Below, piece after piece: positions 1 to 11,336 of a stretch of DNA of 64,000 nt; the first letter of the stretch is position 1; every line of letters starts with the position of its first letter. The stretch comes from Molossus alvarezi (lineage: Eukaryota; Chordata; Mammalia; Chiroptera; Molossidae): positions 123,159,001 through 123,223,000 of the forward strand of contig CM073886.1 of assembly GCA_037176705.1 (NCBI GenBank). The letters run 5' to 3'. Below the pieces are notes generated by a model. It ran no database searches, was not told the origin of the DNA, and saw nothing but the letters and a program-made list of their open reading frames with translations. Made by a program: the position numbers and the translations under genes.

Positions 1-516
1 ATGGAAAAATGGTAGCCTCTGGTTATTCCCACATTAGCTACACAGCCTTTGGCCTAGGGACTTTCTGGAAGTTAATTTGGTAAGAGATGTCTCCTGAAAT
101 GTTCCCCTGCAGCTGCCCATTTTGATGCCCACATTAACAGTGAAATAATTCCTAGTCTATGGCTTTATAAGGATAGGTGCTATATATTTTCTAAACCTGT
201 AGGACATCTGAAGGTTTTCTTGTGGCTATGTAAGAAATGTTGTGTGATTTTTATTAGCAATATTATTCCTGTTAAGCATAATTTCATTTACATAATAATC
301 AAAATAATGAGAATAATGAATTATTTTGAAGACATGAAGGGAAATCACAAAGATAGTTTATTCTGTTTTGTCACAAACATGTAGCATCAAATTCTCACTT
401 GATTCAACATCTTTGTAGGGCAGTAGACAGGTCTGTATTTATCACCAGTCAGGAGCAGAGATGCTTATGGGAGAGCAAAGATGTTCATTTCCTGAGGTCT
501 ATATCAGAAAATGAGT
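1..516. other. Unassigned AT-rich DNA
   Basis: No open frame or repeat that I recognise. The stretch is AT-rich, with several short A/T runs near 240-330. Nothing suggests an exon. Confidence 0.5.
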
Positions 517-690
517 TCAGCTACGAGTAACAACCACACCCCCAAACTGTGGCTTACACAAAGGAGGAGCTTTATTTTCCTCGCCTTTCAAAAAGTTTGG
601 AGGGTAGTGGTTAATGGCTTTGGCACAATGACTTAAAGATACCAAGGCCAAGGTATCTGGGGCATCTGGAAGGAACACAGGTAAACGGGG
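517..690. repeat. Ancient interspersed repeat fragment, family unassigned
   Basis: The stretch beginning 'gagtaacaaccac...' and continuing 'ctgtggcttacacaaagg' then 'gagctttattttcc' follows the general layout of an old mammalian repeat. That layout is a stretch reading roughly 'taacaaaccaccccaaaac', then 'gtggcttaaaacaac', then 'tttattt'. I recognise the pattern but cannot name the family safely. Open frames here are artefacts. Confidence 0.4.
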
Positions 691-1344
691 CGGACCTCCT
701 GGGTCTGTCCTCCTGTAACCCCACCCACACGACCTGCTCACACCCCGTGGGCTGTACTGGGAAACGCCGAGTGTCAGCGAGACACATTGCACCTCCCACC
801 AAAGTGATGGTCTGTGGGGAGAGGGCTGCTCCAAAGTCACTTCAAAGTTTAGGACAGGGTCCTACACATCCTGGAAAGAACACCTCGCTATGGTGTGTCA
901 CCCTGAACGTATCTACGCTTGCTGGAATTCATTTCTGTGTTCAGCCAACCTAGTTTTTGAAGGAAAAGGCAACAAAGCTAGAAACTAACAAACTCAAAAG
1001 TGGTTCTTTCCAAGTTAGTCTTTTTTGACAGACAAGAAGAGCACAGTTGGTAGCTTCACCATTTTTGTGGTCCTCGCTCACTTTCTAAAGTGCCACATGG
1101 GAACCATTAATACCTGGAGCGACTTCCCAACCATCCCCGCGCCTCATCCCTGCACATACACACATGTGTTCAAACCTCTCCTACAAACACACTTCCATCC
1201 CCCCACCATATGCCAGACTGTTCCTGAGGCCCTTGGTGTTCTGAGTGTTGGCTCTTCTCAAAGGTTTAGGCTATACAAAGAGGTATGATTGAATCGAAAC
1301 AGGAATTTAAATCCTACATATGCGGGAGAGTGGATTCGTTTCCA
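691..1344. other. Unassigned unique DNA
   Basis: No recognisable gene or repeat. Short open frames on both strands lack any family signature. Confidence 0.5.
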
Positions 1345-1455
1345 GTGTTTTTCCAAGGTTGGTTCAGTGACCACCTGCATCGAAGCACTTGGGGTTTGTT
1401 ATAATGCAAATTCCTAGACTTCAAGGACACAGTCTGAGTCTCTGAGGGAGACCGG
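1345..1455 (+). mobile_element. MER5A-like DNA transposon relic (hAT, non-autonomous)
   Basis: The run 'gggtttgttataatgcaaat' followed by 'tcctagactt' and 'agtctgagtctctgaggg' follows the MER5A order of 'cttgttagaaatgcaaat', then a carboxy-side 'gaatcagaaactctggggg'. It is degenerate and partial. No terminal inverted repeats can be seen. Confidence 0.42.
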
Positions 1456-1576
1456 AGGACATCCGCCAGGCGGACAGGCTCCAGGAGGATGGGGGTCATC
1501 TGTGCCCCTCGGCCGCTGTGCCTCACTGCCTGGCTCGGGGCCTGACGTGAGGTTGGCCCTCAGCATTTCTGTTGCA

Positions 1577-1820
1577 GATGAGTGGGCACCTCTAGTGCTT
1601 CCTAAGTGCTGAGTACTGTGCTAAGGACTCCAAGGTATTAATCATTCACTCCACATAACAGCCCTCGGGATGGGCACTGCTGTGACCCTCATGGATGAGA
1701 TGAGTGAGCACCTCTAGTGCTTCCTAGGTGCTGAGTACTGTGCTAAGGACTCCGAGGTATTAATCATTCACTCCACATAACAGCCCTCGGGATGGGCACT
1801 GCTGTGATCCTCATGGATGA
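1577..1820. repeat. Tandem duplication, 2 x 122 bp, inside a MIR
   Basis: Unit 1 is 1577-1698 and unit 2 is 1699-1820. By eye they differ at four positions, all transitions (about 97% identity). The six bases 'gatgag' stand at the start of unit 1, at the unit junction and directly after unit 2. This microhomology could have mediated the duplication. A MIR is tens of millions of years old, so the duplication is much younger than the element. Confidence 0.93.
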
Positions 1821-1905
1821 GATAAGGCAGCTGACGCGCAGACAGATGAAATGACTCGCCCAACATCTCAGTTAGTAGGTGGTGGAGCTGGGGTTTGGAC
1901 TAAAA
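1577..1905 (-). mobile_element. MIR SINE relic, internally duplicated
   Basis: In the reverse orientation this reads like MIR: 'tgctgagtactgtgctaagg', 'cataacagccctcgggatgg', 'ctcatggatgagataaggca', then 'aactcgcccaac'-like and 'agttagtaggtggtggagct'. The order matches the reverse complement of the MIR core and tRNA-derived head. The element is lengthened by an exact-period tandem duplication, listed separately. Confidence 0.75.
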
Positions 1906-2384
1906 CTTTCTGAATAAAATGACTGATGGACGATGAAGCTAAAAATATTATGTCAAATAGTTAAAAATTAATTAGTTAATTAATGAATTAGGGAGGAAGA
2001 AATACTTGCTAAAAAATCTAGGGCATTGTGACAGTCTCAGAATGCATCTCTCAAGACCATCAGAAGAGAAGAGTAGCCTTTGGGACTGCAAAGATGAACA
2101 AGAGGAGACAGACACATGAGCAGGGCCAGTAAGAAAACCTCGTGATACATGCATGAAAGAGGTGGGCTGGCGTGTGCTGGGAGCTCCTGTGAAGCCAGAG
2201 GAAGGAGTGGGGGAGCAGCTGGGGTGGGGCCGTGTGGTGGTTGAGCATGGAAGGTGATAAAAGGAGTTGTTGCCTTGACAAGGACACAGGTGGAGCAGCA
2301 GAGAGACCCGGAGCAGAGACGGGTTGCTCGGGACTTCTGGAGTGCACAGGGAACAGAGTTAGAACAGGGATGGGCTCGAAACAG
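1906..2384. other. Unassigned DNA
   Basis: Contains a short TTAA-rich patch near 1960-1990 and otherwise ordinary unique sequence. No gene or named repeat seen. Confidence 0.45.
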
Positions 2385-2560
2385 GCACTCATTCATTCCC
2401 CTGAGCACTAATGAGGCCAGTACTGCTGAGCGCGCAGCTGTTAGATGCCAAGGACAGTCTTCTACTCATGTGTGCAGTATCTTACCTCGTCTCTGCCACA
2501 GTCCTATGAAGTTGTTAGTATTCCCACTTTACAAATCTGGGAAAATTACAGAACAATTGA
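2385..2560 (-). mobile_element. Degenerate MIR-like relic
   Basis: 'cactcattcattcccctgag', a long gap, then 'cacagtcctatgaagttgtt' and 'attcccactttacaaatctg' resemble the reverse complement of the MIR 3' half (size, 'cctatgagg', 'cccattttacagatg'). Heavily decayed, so the assignment is moderate. Confidence 0.48.
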
Positions 2561-3414
2561 CTTAATCATTTGCAGGAAAAAACTAGATAGTTCATAATAT
2601 AGTATCAAACCTTCAAAATAGCAGGAAGAAAATGTCCAGAAAGGTTATTACAAAGACACAAATGGTACGCCAAATATGATGAAGTCATCCCTTCAACACG
2701 ATCTGCTGTCTTTTCTCCTTAGAGTACACATCTGTCAGTGCCATTCTACTGAATGTCAGTTTACCGAGGGTTCCCTGTTTCAGTACTCTGAGCCCTTCTC
2801 CAAAGCTGAATATTTCGCATTCAAACGGGATGACTTTCCCTTAAATGCAGTTTGTCTGTCATCGATGACACAAAAACTTGCTTTTGGCAAATGAAGAGAC
2901 CAAGTCTGTAAGAATCTGAATGTGGGTCGGGGGTGTTTATATGTGCTTAAGTGTGTTTTCTTGAGCATACACAGGAGTGTTGGGTGTTTGTGCATGGCAG
3001 ATGCACATGTAAACATATTCCTAGTCACAATTTCCCAGTTCCCACCCAGAACTCTAAACTTTTCTCTATGAATTTAGGAAAGACTGTAGACATAAAATTG
3101 AATCATTTTTTTAAACACAGAGAACTGTTTCATTGTTTATAAAATCCTTGATGTTCATTATATGTTCAACACGAGCAAGAACAAGAAGAAATTACCACAC
3201 CTCAATACACAGTGAACTTGAAGAGACCCCAGAAAAATAAAAATTGGCATAAATTTCACAAGTATATATTAGAAGCATGTGTTAAATAAATAGATAATTT
3301 GTTAAATTACTAAATTGATGAATGGCTATTACAGAAATTGATTTCTGGAGAATTGACTTAGAATTCTTTCAGCATGTATCAAAATTAGATTGGAGAAATT
3401 TATAACAGAAAATA
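2561..3414. other. Unassigned DNA
   Basis: AT-rich unique sequence. No exon, RNA gene or identifiable repeat could be supported. Confidence 0.45.
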
Positions 3415-3850
3415 CAAATGACAGTGGCTTATGATAGAGGTATATTTCTCTGTTTCACAGAAGAAGGAGGAGGTCCATGGCCCAGGGCCCTTATAGATGC
3501 CGATAAGATCATCAGCATTCCAAGCTCCTTCAAGCTTTCGTCTTGACCATCCTTAAGGCTTGCCTTCCATCCTCGGGTCCACCTCATTTTCTAAGATAGC
3601 TGCTAAAGCTCTAGCCGTCACTTCTAGGCCGTAGGAAGAAGGAAAACGGGAAATGGGAGGAAAGAATAAAAAGGAATGTACCAGCTGCCCATCCCTTTTT
3701 TAAGGAGTTTCCCTTGAAGTCCTACCTGGAAAATGCCACTTACATCTTAGAAGCCACTTCTAGCTGCAAGGGAAGCTGGTAAATGTGTTTCAGCTGGGCA
3801 CATTGTCTCCTGGAGGAAAATTAGGGTTAGTTTGGTAAGAAAGAAAGGAC
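3415..3850. repeat. Ancient interspersed repeat, family unassigned
   Basis: The series 'gtggcttatgatagaggtat', 'atttctctgtttcacag', 'agctcc(t)tcaagctttcgtc', 'aagatagctgctaaagctct' and 'gctgcaagggaagctggtaa' recurs in this order in a common old mammalian repeat. I recognise the layout but not the family name with certainty. Confidence 0.45.
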
Positions 3851-4899
3851 TTGTGACTAGACAGTCTTCCACAGCACTGCACCCAAATCCTGTATTGGTT
3901 CTGTCCGTCGGGGCCAAATTTTAAGTAAGGAAGAAAACCAAGTGCCATCCTTTGGGCACTTACAAAAATGATGAATTTTCAAGTCACTGGCCTCAAAAAG
4001 GGACACTGATGACCCAGCAGGCAGCTGTCAATCTAAAGGCACAGGAAACTTCCTACTTCAGGTGAACAGTGAGAAGCTGACCTCAGAGATCTCCCTTGGC
4101 CTTCATGCTAATGTCTGCCAGAGGATCAATGCCGCAATCCCAAGTAGTATGACAAAGGGTGACAGAGAGAGGGCAGAAGAAAGTAGATTACTATTCTTCT
4201 CCTAACATGCAGGGGTGCCCTTGAAAAGGTGTAATCTTTTCCCACATGAGCTTGGACATGGAGTTATTTGTGATGCAACGTAACCAATTGTACCAAGTTG
4301 CAGCATAAACAGTTGGATCATTTGAGCTCTCAGTTAAGTCAGCTGTGCTTTGGGACAAGGAGAAGGTTCTTGCACATGAAGCCTATGCTGCTTCGGCCCA
4401 GGAAGCACCCTATCCGTGGACATGCTCGCTGCAAAGATGAGCTCCTGCCTGGTGAGTGGTTCATCCAGAGGAATGTGATGTTCCTGCCCTGTCCTGGGTG
4501 AGGCGTATGATGTGTGCCACGTCTCCAGGAGTGGTGTAGGATTTCCACTCCCGTGTTCACTTTCACATTCAAAATCTACTCAGGGTCTGCTGTGGTTCTG
4601 AAGACAGGGAGCTGCACCACCAGGGACAGTCCCTGCTGTCTGTGGCATGCAGTGGCTCTACAGAGACAGGACGCACCAGATTCATCCAGGCAACTGATGG
4701 ACAGTTCCCTCCCTCCTTCCAGAAGTGATGCTCTTTTCTGCTTCCCCAGTTCCACGCCTGCCTTCCCCTTTCTCCTTCTTTTTTCTTTCAACCTGGAGCC
4801 TTCTATTATTCTGGTCTTGCTCTGAAGTCCCCCAAATTCATAGCATCCTAAACACACTCTAGCCTGGCTTGTTTCCTTTGATGTATTGTGTTCTGTGCA
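3851..4899. other. Unassigned unique DNA
   Basis: No gene or named repeat. Open frames at 4298-4501 and 4514-4825 have no recognisable domain and no flanking splice pattern that I would trust. Confidence 0.45.
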
Positions 4900-4908
4900 T
4901 TATAAAAG

Positions 4909-5668
4909 TTTTTTTTAAATTTTTTATTTATTTTTTTGTTACAGATATTTTATCTTTTTTACCGCATTGGCACCCCCCTCCCCAACCCACCCCCGCCCCA
5001 TCCCTGGCTTAGTTGTCCATGTCCATTGGTCATGCATACATGCATATAAGTTCTGTGGGTTATCTCTTCCGACCATCCCCCACCCCCCATCCCCTCTTCT
5101 GAGGGATGTCAGTCTGTGCCCTACTTCCATGTGTCTGGGTCTACCATATTCCTCAGACTGTTATGTTTATTATATTCCGTATATAAGTGAGATCATGTGG
5201 TATTTTTTTCTGCTTGGCTTATTTCACTTAGGATAATACTTTCCAGGTCCCTCCATGTCATCTCAAAGGATAAGAGATCTTTCTTACAGCTGCATAGTAC
5301 TCCATTGTGTATATGTACCACAGCTTTTTAATCCACTCTTCTACTGATGGACACTTGGGCTGTTTCCAGATCTTAGCTATTGTAAATAGTGCTGCTATGA
5401 ACATGGGGGTACATATATTCTTCCTGATTGGTGTTTCAGGCTTCTTAGGGTATATTCCTAGAAGCGGGATCACTGGGTCAAATGGAAGTTCAATTTTTAA
5501 TGTTTTGAGGTAGCACCATATTGTTTTCCACAGCGGCTGCACCAGTCTGCATTCCCACCAGCAGTGCACTAGAGTCCCCTTTTCTCCACACCCTCGCCAG
5601 CACTTATTGTTTGATGATTTGTTGATGGCGGCCATCCTGACAGGTGTGAGGTGACACCTCACTGTTGT
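4909..5668 (-). mobile_element. L1 LINE, 5'-truncated 3' end (minus strand)
   Basis: On the minus strand this holds the C-terminal part of L1 ORF2 (about 5258-5662), then the 3' UTR and a poly(A) tail, seen as poly(T) at 4909-4940. A target-site duplication flanks it: 'ttataaaag' plus a T-run at 4900-4914 and 5669-5683. Read on the L1 sense strand, the insertion boundary is TT/AAAA-like, as expected for L1 endonuclease. ORF2 is interrupted near its end: relative to the related copy near 25825-25845, this copy lacks four bases in the 'gaaagaaag' run. The clean TSD and legible coding sequence suggest a fairly young insertion. Confidence 0.93.
5258..5662 (-). pseudogene. L1 ORF2 C-terminal fragment (dead)
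   Basis: The frame of 134 residues matches the last part of the L1 ORF2 protein (endonuclease-reverse transcriptase), downstream of the catalytic domains. It keeps the C-terminal CX3CX7HX4C motif at residues C21, C25, H33 and C38. It also keeps the 'GIYPK', '[11 protein letters not shown]', 'QPKCPS' and 'YTMEYYAAV' blocks. Endonuclease and RT domains are absent through 5' truncation, and a 4-base loss shifts the frame shortly before the normal end. It has no enzymatic potential. Confidence 0.88.
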
Positions 5669-5683
5669 TTATAAAAGATTTTT

Positions 5684-6145
5684 AAGGTTTATTCAAAATT
5701 AGGCTGAAAGTCCTGTGGGGGAAAGAAAGGTGGATGCTGGAAGGGTAGCGGGGGGAGCGCACGCCGTGGTGAGGGCCGCGGGGAGACAAGCACCCCCACT
5801 GTGCGGGCCTGGGGCTGGAGAGGGGAGCCAGGAGTAGAGCGGCTCTGGGGAAGCCCGGGCAGCACCCCGGTCAGAAGCTGCCCATGCCAGGGTGTTGTGA
5901 TGCCCCCCATTGGGCCCCGTGCCTGCACCCCAGGGACTCCAAGCTGCTAGCTATGCCACCTGCCTCCAGAAGAAGCTTCCGGCGCTGCCACAGCTGGTGA
6001 AGGGTTCGTGACTACGCCAGGGCTTGAGTTTGGGCTTGAGGCTCATTGTGGGGGCGCCGTGGGCGGTGGACGCTGTTCCGCCCCTGCTCAGAGGATGGGG
6101 AACAGCACCGTGTGAGAGAACATACCGGGAGCCGCACGTGTCATT
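5684..6145. other. Unassigned, locally GC-rich DNA
   Basis: A GC-rich patch with several CpGs lies around 5740-5830. Frames on the minus strand (for example 5689-5928) are proline-rich and low-complexity, and look like composition artefacts. Confidence 0.4.
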
Positions 6146-6335
6146 TAATTGCTCTAGTAGCCACATTCAAAAAGTAAAAAGATGCAGATGGAATTCATTT
6201 GAATAGTGTATTTTCACTATATATATATATCCAAAACCTTGTCATTCCAAAATGCAATCAATATAAAAAGGTTAATGAGATACGTTGCAATATATATGTA
6301 TGTATTTTTTGTACAAAACCTTCCAGGTGTGGGTG
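6146..6335. repeat. Ancient AT-rich interspersed repeat, family unassigned
   Basis: 'ctctagtagccacattcaaa' then 'aagtaaaaagatgcagatgg', 'attccaaaatgcaatcaata' and 'aaggttaatgagatacgttg' follow a recurrent mammalian repeat that I recognise by pattern only. It contains a short (TA)n near 6217-6231. Confidence 0.42.
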
Positions 6336-7479
6336 TGTGTTGCACCGGCACACGCTGCATTCCAGACACGGGCTGTGGCTGCCGTCCTGGTGAGCACACG
6401 CGAGGAACACCCACGGCGTCAGTCCCACGCCGCTCCCGTCTGTCTTCCCCAGACCCTCCCCCTCCCTCTCCGATCTGTTGGAAATTCTTCCCTTCTTTCT
6501 CCTTGTCCGTCTTACCCTCAACTTCTTTCCCAATATTCCTCATTCTTTCTCCCTGTCCTTTTCTTTCCTGTACCGATGACCTGTGTGAGGCACCTCTGGA
6601 ATCATTAGAAATGAGAAGAGGGTCAGGACCAAGATAAAAGGGACCCAAAGAGCTTAACTTTGTGGTGTAAGAGGAGGGGTGTAGGACCTATAACATAGCG
6701 AGATCCAGGAAGAAATAATATTTTGAAGTGAATTTGGTATGAAAAGAGTTCATTAATTTCATTCATAGTAAAAAGAAATACCAACTCTCCTCTGTGATTT
6801 AATTACCCACGTCCAAATGTGTCCAATTTCCCAGCAGTTACCACACTAGACTTCTTTCGGTTGCAAAGAATCTATTTAATTGCTCGATCTCTGTCTTTAT
6901 GGACTAACCCCAAAACTCATGCCCAACGTGTGGGGAGCATTCTCAGACACTACACTCTTCTTCGCCCCCTGAAGCCCCCCAACTTATATTCATGTTTCTT
7001 AGAAAACAGGCATGAGAAAAGTTTCATTTCCCCCCTCCCCCTTCTCCCTCTTTGATGTTCAAGGTCAGGTGAGCGGAGCCTCGGTGGTTGGCTCAGAACT
7101 GGGAGATGCAGGTTTGGCTGGGGTTCAGAGCTGTTCTTCCAAGTCTTGAGGAGCAGAAAGTCCAGCTTTGGCTCCGAGACATTTGACTTTCCTCCCACTT
7201 CCTTCTTCCTCTGGTCCTCTTGCACGCACTGCTGCCTAGTAAGTTCACCACAGATCCTTTTCGGTTGATTCTGGGTGTCCTTTTTTTTTTTTTCATAAGC
7301 CTCCCAAATGCTCCCTGTGACCTTCTCCCTCACTGGGTATCCTTCTTCATTATCCCACCTCTTCCCTCTCCTTGGAACACACTATGGATATAAAAACTCT
7401 TTCTGAAGTTTGGATTTGGGGCCCTATTGACATGCTGCCTCCAGCTCTCAGCCCATTGAATTAAAATGAGCCGAACCGT
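6336..7479. other. Unassigned DNA with pyrimidine-rich patches
   Basis: 6430-6570 is rich in C and T on the plus strand, and 7280-7292 is a T-run. The overlapping frames at 6206-6648 on both strands are explained by this low complexity. No gene seen. Confidence 0.45.
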
Positions 7480-8115
7480 TGTCCAGCTTCTTCAACAGAC
7501 ATGGGTGGGCCGGCGGGCTATGGTGACTGCTCACTGCCGCACTCGGAGATGGGCTCGCTTGGCACAGAAACTGCAGCCTGCGCTCCCGCCTCGCCGGCCA
7601 CGCTGAACCAAAGCTCTTGTTGTCTTCTGTCTCGCTTCTCACCGCCCACCTCATTTGACCTTATAAACATGTTTAAATAGATTTCTCGGATAATGACCAT
7701 TTTAGCCGGCAACTTCCCGTTTAGATACCACCGCGGGCACCGCGCAAATTAGAGAGCAGAGCAGAAAGCGCTCAGCATCATGAGACCCCGGCTAAATATA
7801 GTGGCCGTGCTTAGCCGGCAGGACAAGGCTGGGTCCGGTCGCCTTCACCCACTGACTCAGCGAGGGACTCCGGGGAGGCAGAGTAAAACAATCATTGGTT
7901 TCATCCACGGTGACTCAGGCGTGTTGATCTCGATAGTGGGGGCCGAAGAAGGAGTTTACTGTCACCAGGACACCTCATTTTCATCTGCTGTCTCACTGTT
8001 CCCTGGGTTTGCCTCCGAGTTCACGTGGAGGAAAACAAAGATGCCCTTTGTGTACCGTGGAGGGGACGCTGGGTGGCTGGGTGATTATCAGGATGACTGG
8101 CCTTATCCACCATGA
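7480..8115. other. Unique DNA with candidate regulatory motifs
   Basis: A non-repetitive segment of balanced composition. It contains two perfect TGACTCA motifs (see the separate entry) and 'aaacaatcattgg' between them. The frame at 7780-8115 encodes no recognised domain. A regulatory element is possible but unproven, and conservation cannot be judged from one sequence. Confidence 0.3.
7853..7917. promoter_or_regulatory. Paired AP-1/NF-E2-type sites (TGACTCA x2)
   Basis: TGACTCA occurs at 7853-7859, where it reads TGACTCAGC and so also fits the Maf/NRF2-type core TGACnnnGC, and again at 7911-7917. Spacing between starts is 58 bp. AP-1 (Fos/Jun) and CNC-Maf factors bind such sites. A 7-mer occurs by chance every few kb, so function is inference. 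Confidence 0.3.
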
Positions 8116-9099
8116 GAAGAATCTTTCCAGAGCTTAGCTGATGGATAAATAGGAAGAGCATGTCAACCTGCTATTAAAAAGTAGGCTTTCAAAGATGTCT
8201 TTGCTCGAGTTGGTGTTATTTCACATAATGTGCTTCACTGTGGTGTGATTTCAGTAGTGATTCAGGTGCACAAATGATTCAGACTTTCGGGAGGAAGCCT
8301 GATGGTCTGCTGGGCACCCACCCAGCCTTTTGCACACACTGGATGCTCAGTGCACGTTGACAGAGAGGGAGTGAGCGAGTGGATGAAGTGACTGGGTGGA
8401 TGAGGTGTCATTACATCGTCAGTAGGCTTGTTCCCTCTCTTTGATGGCAGCTTTCCTTGCTGACTTGTTTTCCAAGTGTCAGGATGGTCAGCTCTGAACC
8501 TCAAGTCTCTTTCTTGTTCATGATGTTGACTGTGTAAGCATTTTCAGTGACTTGGTGGCCATCTGATGTTTTTTTTACATTCAGTTATTTGCAGGAGATC
8601 AGACATCTGTGAACTAGAAGGAGAATATTTTGGGTAACTTTTCATTAGTCCTTAGTAAATACACTTAACACAGCCCCTTCCTCATTCCACAGAAAAATGT
8701 TTCCATATTTTCTGAGTTGAAATGGGATGAGAAAGTAAACCCTATAAAACTGTATAGCAATTTGATGGACATTTTCAAAATGCAGAAAACAGGTCTGTGT
8801 ATGAGAGGGGCAAATTGACTTGCGCAGTGAATTACAGAAAAGTTAACCAATTCGTAGTTTTCTTCCAGAAAGAGGAAAAGCAACTTCAAGTGGATGAACA
8901 GTGTTATGATCGATTAGTGATAAACAGGTCACCTTATACTATATAGTTCTTTTTCTCTTTTTGCCCCAAATACCTTTATATACTCATAAAAAATTTCCAA
9001 AAGCAAAAAAGTGCAATGTGCCCCTTGAGCAGAGCCGGTGATGGAGCTTTGCCTCCGGAGAGCTTGTGGTCTGTTTGGGAATTGAAAGTGTATGTAAAA
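8116..9099. other. Unassigned unique DNA
   Basis: Ordinary AT-leaning sequence with no recognised gene, RNA or repeat. Confidence 0.45.
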
Positions 9100-9275
9100 G
9101 TGAGTAGCCCTGGGCAGACTCTGAGAGCCCATTAAGTAGGAGTTCAGGCAATGACACTGCTACCTCACTGTATCAGGGAGGACTTTCTGGAGGAGGACAT
9201 GTTATGGATTTAAAGGATGAGTGAAGCTAAAGCAAGTGGGGAGAACTGACTGTGGTGGGTCAGGGATGCAGAGAA
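9100..9275 (-). mobile_element. L2 LINE fragment
   Basis: 'tatcagggaggactttctgg', 'aggaggacatgttatggatt' and 'taaaggatgagtgaagctaa' follow the reverse complement of L2 ('gtcagggaaggcctctctga', 'ggtgacatttgagc', 'tgaaggatgagtaggag'). Degenerate. Confidence 0.5.
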
Positions 9276-10959
9276 AAAAGGGGCAAAAGCAAATAGCAAT
9301 ACATGTAGTGATTTTCAAGATTCCTTAAAATGTTTCATGCAGATCAGTTTCCAAGTACAGAATGTAAGTTGCAGTATGTATGCGCTGATTGTGTTGAGTT
9401 TGGCTACAGGATACAGCAGCTTGGACCAGGGGTGTAGGAGACACTGCCCTGCTCTCTTCAGATCCCCTCAAATCCATTTGAGCATTTTGGTGTACCCTCC
9501 CCTGGCTTCCGTGTGACTTTGTTTCCTGGTTCACATGTGTGACCATCTCTCAGAAGACAGACCCTTTGCCTGCAGCTCGAAACCCAGAAGAGCCTGAGGG
9601 GTCTCTGTCTCTCTGCAGAGCACAGTGAAAGGCCAGATCCATTGCCTCAGCTTGGGGAATAGGAGGGGGGAGTGCAATTCACTCTCCAGAGTTCTCTAAA
9701 AGATCAGGCTCACACTGAACCCGGTGAAGTGTGCCCTGAAGTCACAGCCCTACCTGGCTCTCCCCTCTCTTTGTCCACCATCCCCTCCCTCCACTCCCTC
9801 GTAAAGCAATCTTCATTCCGGAGTCAGCATCTGGGGAAATGGGCCTAAGATAAGAAAACATGTCTGTCTTCCAGTCTGGGCTACAGGTCTGGGAAAGAAA
9901 GCCAGGAGGAAAGGGTGATGATGGTACTGAACCAGAATGACCTCTTTACTTCCCAGGCCCAGGAAGACTCCCCTCTGCATCTTTTCTTTCTCCACCTCTA
10001 AAGCAGTAGAAGTTGGAGATGCTCAAGTCTGACAACTGTTCCCTGAGTGGACATGAACAAGCCTTTCCCTCTACCTCCAACATCCCCAGTACAGTCTGTG
10101 TTCATCATGTGCAATTTGGACATGATGATGACCAAAAGCATAATCATAGTCACAGCCTTCTCTCGCTGCTCTGTACCCACACAGCCTCCTGCTCACCCAC
10201 CAGTGTTTACCAGGAGGCAGCTTGCCAGAGAGCAAATCAGCCGTGGGGGCTGCACAGTTGCAGGAGCCAGTGCATCGAGAAGGCATTTGTGACTTTTGGG
10301 CGTGGGGGCAAAAGTGGAACAAAGTAGTGTCTGTTTGCTGGGTCATGGGAGCAGCATTAGGAGAAATCACTACTGACCAGTCCATCCAGTCGGTGGAGTC
10401 CAGACGTTTAAGACCAAGTTGCTGCCCATTAGGAAGGCTCTCCGATGGATGAAGCTGCCACCATGACTCTCTCTTTCCTTCCTGCTGATTTTTTCAGGAG
10501 TGCCAGTCTGTGCTAGGTGGCACTCACGTGATGATTTCACTATTGTGCGTCCACTGATGCTAAAGATGTATAGACTTTCCGAAGTTCAGCTGTTTTAGAC
10601 GGTTCCAAAATTAATTCCAAGAGCATTTCTGAGGAGAAGAAGGGAACTACTTTGACATACAGACCAAATCAGATGATTCATTTGAAATGGATCAGCTGAA
10701 TTTTTACCTCCTTTGTCCCCTTCTAGTCCCTTAAGAAATAAGAAGCAATCAGTGTCACATTGTCCAATTATTCCAAAGCAAGAAATAATCAACAGCACTT
10801 CACCCTTCAGAGGGGCTTCTTTAAATGACCTCCAAGTTTGTCCCGCAACATAGGACATTGTGAAATCACTAGAAACTAAGTTTGTAGCTCATGAATTTTG
10901 ACTCATTAAGAAGCCCAGTCTTAATTTTAGAATATTTTGTACAAAAACTCATATTGAAA
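9276..10959. other. Unassigned unique DNA
   Basis: 1.7 kb without a recognised repeat or gene. The overlapping frames at 10013-10385 on both strands have no family resemblance. Confidence 0.45.
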
Positions 10960-11125
10960 GAAATGTCATCCTAAAAGATGTTTCAAATGCCTTGATGAAA
11001 TCAAGATATGTTATAATTGGGCTTCACTCACCATTCCAAGCATGTATTTCAAAAAGGTGATCTTGATACAGTTTGGTCTTAGTGATTCTCTGATTCCCCA
11101 AGAATGGGGCTTTGTGATCGATCAT
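10960..11125 (-). mobile_element. Possible CR1/L3-type LINE relic
   Basis: 'caaatgccttgatgaaatca', 'agatatgttata', 'aaaaaggtgatcttgataca' and 'gtttggtcttagtgattctc' recall the reverse complement of the old CR1/L3 coding region ('aaatgctttgctaaaatc...', 'aaaagaggttagtctggc', 'cttagtgatc'). Very weak similarity by eye. Confidence 0.3.
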
Positions 11126-11336
11126 AGCTGAAGGGGGCTTATCAACTCTGAGTTAAGCAAATAAATAAAATATAATATCATTGACTCATCCATTCATTCA
11201 TCATATTATTTAGTACCTCTCTTCTTAACTGTGCTTTCTAAAGTGTTATTTACACTATCAATTGGTTTTGCAAGATTCTTTCTAAACCAAAGGTAAAATT
11301 CAGGTCAGTCAATGTCTTATTGAAAATACCAAATGA

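Noticed and set aside
4298..4501. Coding exon near 'gcctggtgagtgg'
   Set aside because: A donor-like GTGAGT alone with no acceptor or homologous protein is not enough.
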